Shown here: positions 23,875 to 26,285 of the stretch, in pieces
How positions within the stretch are numbered: the stretch's first letter is position 1
Layout: the number at the start of each line of letters is the position of its first letter
IMG/VR virus record: IMGVR_UViG_3300005664_000068
Location: 1-26,285 of that record
DNA length: 26,285 nt
DNA from: a virus
Reading direction: 5' to 3' (one strand)
Notes under the pieces: model-generated
The model's database searches: none
What the model saw: the letters and a program-made list of their open reading frames with translations, nothing else
Told to the model about the DNA's origin: nothing
Position numbers and translations under genes: made by a program

Positions 23875-24045
23875 CTATTTAAACTCAACTTTGTGGATAA
23901 TGAAATCTTTATACGAAATTGGGAATTTTAAACGGCAAAGTGTGTGATAAGGAAAATTAAACTCCTCGCATAATTTTTTAAGATTACCTCGTGTTATTGG
24001 TTCTTCTGTATAGTTTAACAAAACTATTATTGATTGTCTTTGCAT
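23875..24045 (-). CDS. 56-residue helix-turn-helix-like protein
   Basis: Starts MQRQSIIVLLNYTEEPITRG and continues NLKKLCEEFNFPYHTLCRLK, then FPISYKDFIIHKVEF to TAG. The middle looks like a small helix-turn-helix: a helix NLKKLCEEF, a turn NFP and a recognition-type helix YHTLCRLKF. The ATG overlaps the preceding stop by one base (TAATG), consistent with operon translation. It may bind DNA, but the fold is a visual guess. Confidence 0.5.
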   Translation of the reverse strand: MQRQSIIVLLNYTEEPITRGNLKKLCEEFNFPYHTLCRLKFPISYKDFIIHKVEFK

Positions 24046-24248
24046 TACTTAAATTTATAAACATAAATTGTATCTATTTTTTTACCATCTGTTTCTAATT
24101 TAATTTCAGGCTGAACAATAATTTTACTTTCATAAATTTGCTCTCCTGATTTATCGTAAAAAATATAAATACTAAAACCAATAAAAGAAACAACACCAAG
24201 TATTGCAATAATAAATAAACCTGCTAAAATCTGACCTAATGAATCCAT
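24045..24248 (-). CDS. Small single-helix membrane protein, 67 residues
   Basis: Starts MDSLGQILAGLFIIAILGVV. A membrane helix covers about residues 7-31, followed by a soluble tail (DKSGEQIYESKIIVQPEIKL, then DTIYVYKFK) that would lie on one side of the inner membrane. It begins 11 bases after the previous gene and overlaps the next by one base. No family was recognised. Confidence 0.55.
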   Translation of the reverse strand: MDSLGQILAGLFIIAILGVVSFIGFSIYIFYDKSGEQIYESKIIVQPEIKLETDGKKIDTIYVYKFK

Positions 24249-24259
24249 AATTAATAATT

Positions 24260-24631
24260 TTATAATAAGTGAGCGTTTGAGTTATCAAATAAATGTGATG
24301 CTGTTTTTACTTTTGTTTCTGTAAAATTTGAAACATCAAAAATTGTTTCTATACTTCTGTTTAATCTTCGATTTTCTTCAAAATTTTCTACTTCTAAATG
24401 TGAAATATCAATTATATATATTTCACCTTTTTTATGAACGCAATAATCAAAATCCCATCTTAATTTTCGCATTAAAGTAAAACAGCTTTCATAATGAGAA
24501 ACACCTATATACATTCTATTGTCATTTCTTGAAATTATAGCTTTAATTCCAAAGTTTTCTGATATTTCTAATTCTAATTGCTCGTTATTTAATTTAAGAG
24601 CTTTTTGATAATTTCTTATAATTTCAGACAT
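24260..24631 (-). CDS. Unassigned accessory protein, 123 residues
   Basis: Starts MSEIIRNYQKALKLNNEQLE. It is an alpha/beta-looking protein with IKAIISRNDNRMYIGVSHYE, SCFTLMRKLRWDFDYCV and EIYIIDISHLEVENFEEN segments. It has no signal peptide, membrane helix or recognisable catalytic motif. It is the second gene of the minus-strand operon, four bases after the first. Function unknown. Confidence 0.55.
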   Translation of the reverse strand: MSEIIRNYQKALKLNNEQLELEISENFGIKAIISRNDNRMYIGVSHYESCFTLMRKLRWDFDYCVHKKGEIYIIDISHLEVENFEENRRLNRSIETIFDVSNFTETKVKTASHLFDNSNAHLL

Positions 24632-24635
24632 GTTT

Positions 24636-24821
24636 TTAAAAGTTTAAAAGTTTTTCTTCTGCATAAAAATCTTGTTTATCTGAACCTTGCATGTATAAAT
24701 AAATATCATCAGTTTTTACAGAAGCGATATGTTCTCCTTTTTCGTAAATCCCACAAGTCCCTTTAGCAAGAATGTTGTAAATTTTTGATTTTTTTTCTGA
24801 TTTAAAAATTACTGTTATCAT
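24636..24821 (-). CDS. First gene of the accessory operon, 61 residues, unassigned
   Basis: Starts MITVIFKSEKKSKIYNILAK and ends EEKLLNF. It is a small alpha/beta-looking protein without a membrane helix. The start lies 30 bases after a good TAnnTTTG promoter, and the leader is purine-rich (AAAACAAAACAAAATG), typical of Bacteroidota 5' regions. No family was recognised. Confidence 0.5.
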   Translation of the reverse strand: MITVIFKSEKKSKIYNILAKGTCGIYEKGEHIASVKTDDIYLYMQGSDKQDFYAEEKLLNF

Positions 24822-24851
24822 TTTGTTTTGTTTTAGTTGTTACTTCTTTTA

Positions 24852-24880
24852 CAAATATACGACTAATTTTGATACTACAA
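24852..24880 (-). promoter_or_regulatory. Promoter of the minus-strand accessory operon
   Basis: On the minus strand TTTG (24881-24878) precedes TATATTTG (24859-24852), with an 18-base spacer counted from TTG. This is the clearest Bacteroidota-type promoter in the window and would express the eight genes from 24821 down to 22450. Confidence 0.78.
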
Positions 24881-24925
24881 AATAAAAATACTATTATTTT
24901 TAAAATATTTGTAAAAAATATAATA

Positions 24926-25021
24926 AACAGCGGTTAACAAGTGTTTTGCTCAATTGTGCCGAAAGTAGTTTGCGGTTAGGCACAACTGAAGCAAAGCACT
25001 CGGACGTTATAGGCAATAGGG
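24926..25021. repeat. attC-like imperfect palindrome (site 1)
   Basis: Two arms, 24940-24960 and 24979-25000, pair with 19 Watson-Crick matches, two mismatches and one unpaired extra base around an 18-base spacer. On the outside lie AACAGCGGTT (24926-24935) and GTTATAGGCAATAGGG (25006-25021). The latter is the inverted counterpart (15/16) of 26135-26150 beyond the methyltransferase. An imperfect stem with an extrahelical base, a central loop and short outer boxes is the general plan of integron attC sites, but the boxes differ from the canonical GTTRRRY. It follows the methyltransferase stop by 36 bases. Confidence 0.5.
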
Positions 25022-25057
25022 CAGACGTTCTTCGTTTCAACATTTCGTTTTAAAAAA

Positions 25058-26122
25058 TTAAAATAAAAAAAGCCCACGCTCTTCTTTTTTTGCAAAACCG
25101 TTTGGTTTAAATTCAGTTCCATTTATTCTGTTTTGTGCTATATTAAAATATTGTTCATTCATTTCAATTCCTATAAAATCCCTATTTGTGTTTTTACAAG
25201 CAACACCAGTGCTTCCGCTTCCCATTGTCAAATCCACCACTAAATCATTTTCATTGCTAAACGTCTTTATCAAATCTTCAAGCAATAAAATAGGTTTTTG
25301 AGTTGGGTGGTAGCCGTTGTAATCCTTTTTGTATTTCAGTATGTTGCTTTTGTATTTGTTGCCTTCCCAAAGGTTAAATGTGCTTGGATATTGGTCATTC
25401 ATTTGTTTTAATAGTTCGGTTCGGTATTCCGTATCTATTTGTTTTAATTTTGCAAAGGGTTTAAATCCTTGTATTTTATCAATTTCAAATACTTCAATCA
25501 ATTCTAAGTATGTTTTTTCTGTACACAATCCGTATTGAGTGCTATCAATGTAAAATGTATGTTCGGCTCTCCTGTGTCCTAATTTATTGTTTATCTGCTT
25601 TAAATTAAGTCCTATAAAATCCATTATAACTTTAAAATATGGTCTTAGTGGGTGCATTCCTTCAAAGTCGTGTTTTTGGTGGTTTTTGCTAAATAACAAA
25701 ATATCTTCATAAAAACTAACCATTGCTTTATTTACTCCAAGCCCGTTTGCAAAATCATTTTTCTCCCAAACTGCACGATAAGAAAATGGAACATTCGGTA
25801 TTGCTTCTGTAATCATTCGGCTTGTGTATGGCTCTTGTGAAAACAATATCATTTTCCCATTCTTTCTCAATATTCGGTTTGCTATCTCATAAATGCTTTT
25901 TGGTTCAATAGCTTTATCCCAAGTTTCAGCAGTATTTAAAACCTTATAATTTCCTGCACTCTCTTTCATTTTTACTACTCCATAAGGCAAATCAGTCAAT
26001 ATTAAATCAACTGTTCCACTTTCAATTTTATCGCTTTCAATTAAGCAATCTCCTTTATACAATATATTTTTCCCCACGCTTTTTTTTATTTTAATTTTTT
26101 CTTTAGTGCTTCGATTAAACAT
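25058..26122 (-). CDS. Solitary DNA methyltransferase, N4/N6 beta-class type
   Basis: A 354-residue S-adenosylmethionine-dependent DNA methyltransferase, adding methyl groups to adenine N6 or cytosine N4. Motif IV is ILTDLPYGVV (residues 41-50) with DLPY in place of DPPY. Motif I is VVDLTMGSGSTGVAC (295-309), and HPTQKP (272-277) precedes it. The DPPY-first order indicates a beta-class enzyme. Residues about 150-260, including LKQINNKLGHRRAEHTF, lie between the motifs and probably form the target-recognition region. No restriction enzyme lies beside it. It has no room for its own promoter and is tightly bracketed by palindromic sites. Parts look richer in G+C than phage genes (about 40% in two 60-base lines I counted, 25% in a third). 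Confidence 0.9.
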   Translation of the reverse strand: MFNRSTKEKIKIKKSVGKNILYKGDCLIESDKIESGTVDLILTDLPYGVVKMKESAGNYKVLNTAETWDKAIEPKSIYEIANRILRKNGKMILFSQEPYTSRMITEAIPNVPFSYRAVWEKNDFANGLGVNKAMVSFYEDILLFSKNHQKHDFEGMHPLRPYFKVIMDFIGLNLKQINNKLGHRRAEHTFYIDSTQYGLCTEKTYLELIEVFEIDKIQGFKPFAKLKQIDTEYRTELLKQMNDQYPSTFNLWEGNKYKSNILKYKKDYNGYHPTQKPILLLEDLIKTFSNENDLVVDLTMGSGSTGVACKNTNRDFIGIEMNEQYFNIAQNRINGTEFKPNGFAKKEERGLFLF

Positions 26123-26134
26123 TCTGCTTAAAAT

Positions 26135-26230
26135 CCCTACTGCCTATAACAGCGGTTTTGTGCTATTTGCACCATTAACATTTGTGGTAACTTGAAGCAT
26201 TGTGCAAGTGGCAAACAGACACAAAGCCGC
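26135..26230. repeat. attC-like imperfect palindrome (site 2)
   Basis: The site starts with CCCTACTGCCTATAAC (26135-26150), then AACAGCGGTT (26148-26157), identical to site 1. The stem pairs 26152-26162 with 26220-26230 (10 of 11). Inner pairing is possible between TTTGCAC (26166-26172) and GTGC (26202-26205) or GCAAA (26211-26215). The other end runs into the stop codon of the partial gene at 26237. It lies 12 bases upstream of the methyltransferase ATG. Together with site 1 it frames the gene like an integron cassette. Confidence 0.5.
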
Positions 26231-26236
26231 AAAACT

Positions 26237-26285
26237 TTAAATCTCCTCAAAAACTTTAACTTCTATTTGTCGTATTTCTTCATCG
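26237..26285 (-). CDS. C-terminal end of a minus-strand gene (partial)
   Basis: Read on the minus strand the last 16 codons give DEEIRQIEVKVFEEI and a TAA stop at 26239-26237. The gene continues past the window edge. The stop sits only six bases before the palindrome's distal arm, repeating the tight gene-then-palindrome pattern of the methyltransferase. Too little is present to assign a function, and the call rests on the open frame and this spacing. Confidence 0.4.
   Translation of the reverse strand, partial: DEEIRQIEVKVFEEI

Noticed and set aside
25329-25538. Plus-strand open frame inside the methyltransferase
   Set aside because: It is antisense to a gene with clear methyltransferase motifs.
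1-26285. CRISPR array, tRNA, rRNA, insertion sequence or phage integrase
   Set aside because: No regularly spaced repeats, cloverleaf candidates, transposase or integrase motifs were seen on either strand.

Overview
The window looks like the late (structural and lysis) half of a tailed phage or prophage of a Bacteroidota host, most likely a Flavobacterium relative. The DNA is strongly AT-rich. Genes are packed with ATGA or TAATG overlaps and lack obvious Shine-Dalgarno sequences. The recognisable promoters carry the Bacteroidota -7 element TAnnTTTG (2250-2257, 2507-2514, 8413-8420, and 24859-24852 on the minus strand). Long-tailed siphovirus morphology is inferred from HK97-type head genes plus a 1046-residue tape measure protein, with no contractile-sheath gene recognised.

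Layout, plus strand. A broken lipoprotein gene (37-255) precedes the terminase small and large subunits. Next comes a 400-base stretch with a 58-residue ORF, a strong promoter and a two-hairpin leader ahead of the portal gene. The head module follows: portal, 38-residue ORF, prohead protease, major capsid protein, a small protein and two presumed head-tail connector genes. A probable major tail protein is followed by a terminator, then three small tail genes, the tape measure protein and five large distal-tail or fibre genes up to 19500. The lysis-type region (19487-21812) holds a DUF1353-like protein, three small membrane proteins (one a holin candidate) and an M15-family endolysin that carries a calcium-loop-like insert.

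Layout, minus strand. A bidirectional terminator (21861-21891) separates the endolysin from a divergently oriented accessory block. That block is mainly one operon. It starts at a good promoter (24880-24852), runs through eight small genes, and ends at a terminator near 22388-22359. Its most interpretable product is a lipoprotein with a C-terminal transmembrane segment, the architecture of a unimolecular spanin. Two further small membrane genes (22304-21901) lie beyond the terminator.

Right end. From about 24920 the character changes. A solitary DNA methyltransferase gene (minus strand) is tightly bracketed by two imperfect palindromes that share AACAGCGGTT and GTTATAGGCA-type boxes. Together these have the layout of an integron-type gene cassette with attC-like sites. 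The second palindrome abuts the C-terminus of another minus-strand gene. This part is probably not phage late-gene DNA. It may be host DNA beyond a prophage end, or a cassette acquired by the phage. No integrase, repressor, replication gene, tRNA, rRNA, CRISPR array or insertion sequence is visible. Functions for the small genes are mostly unknown and are described as such.
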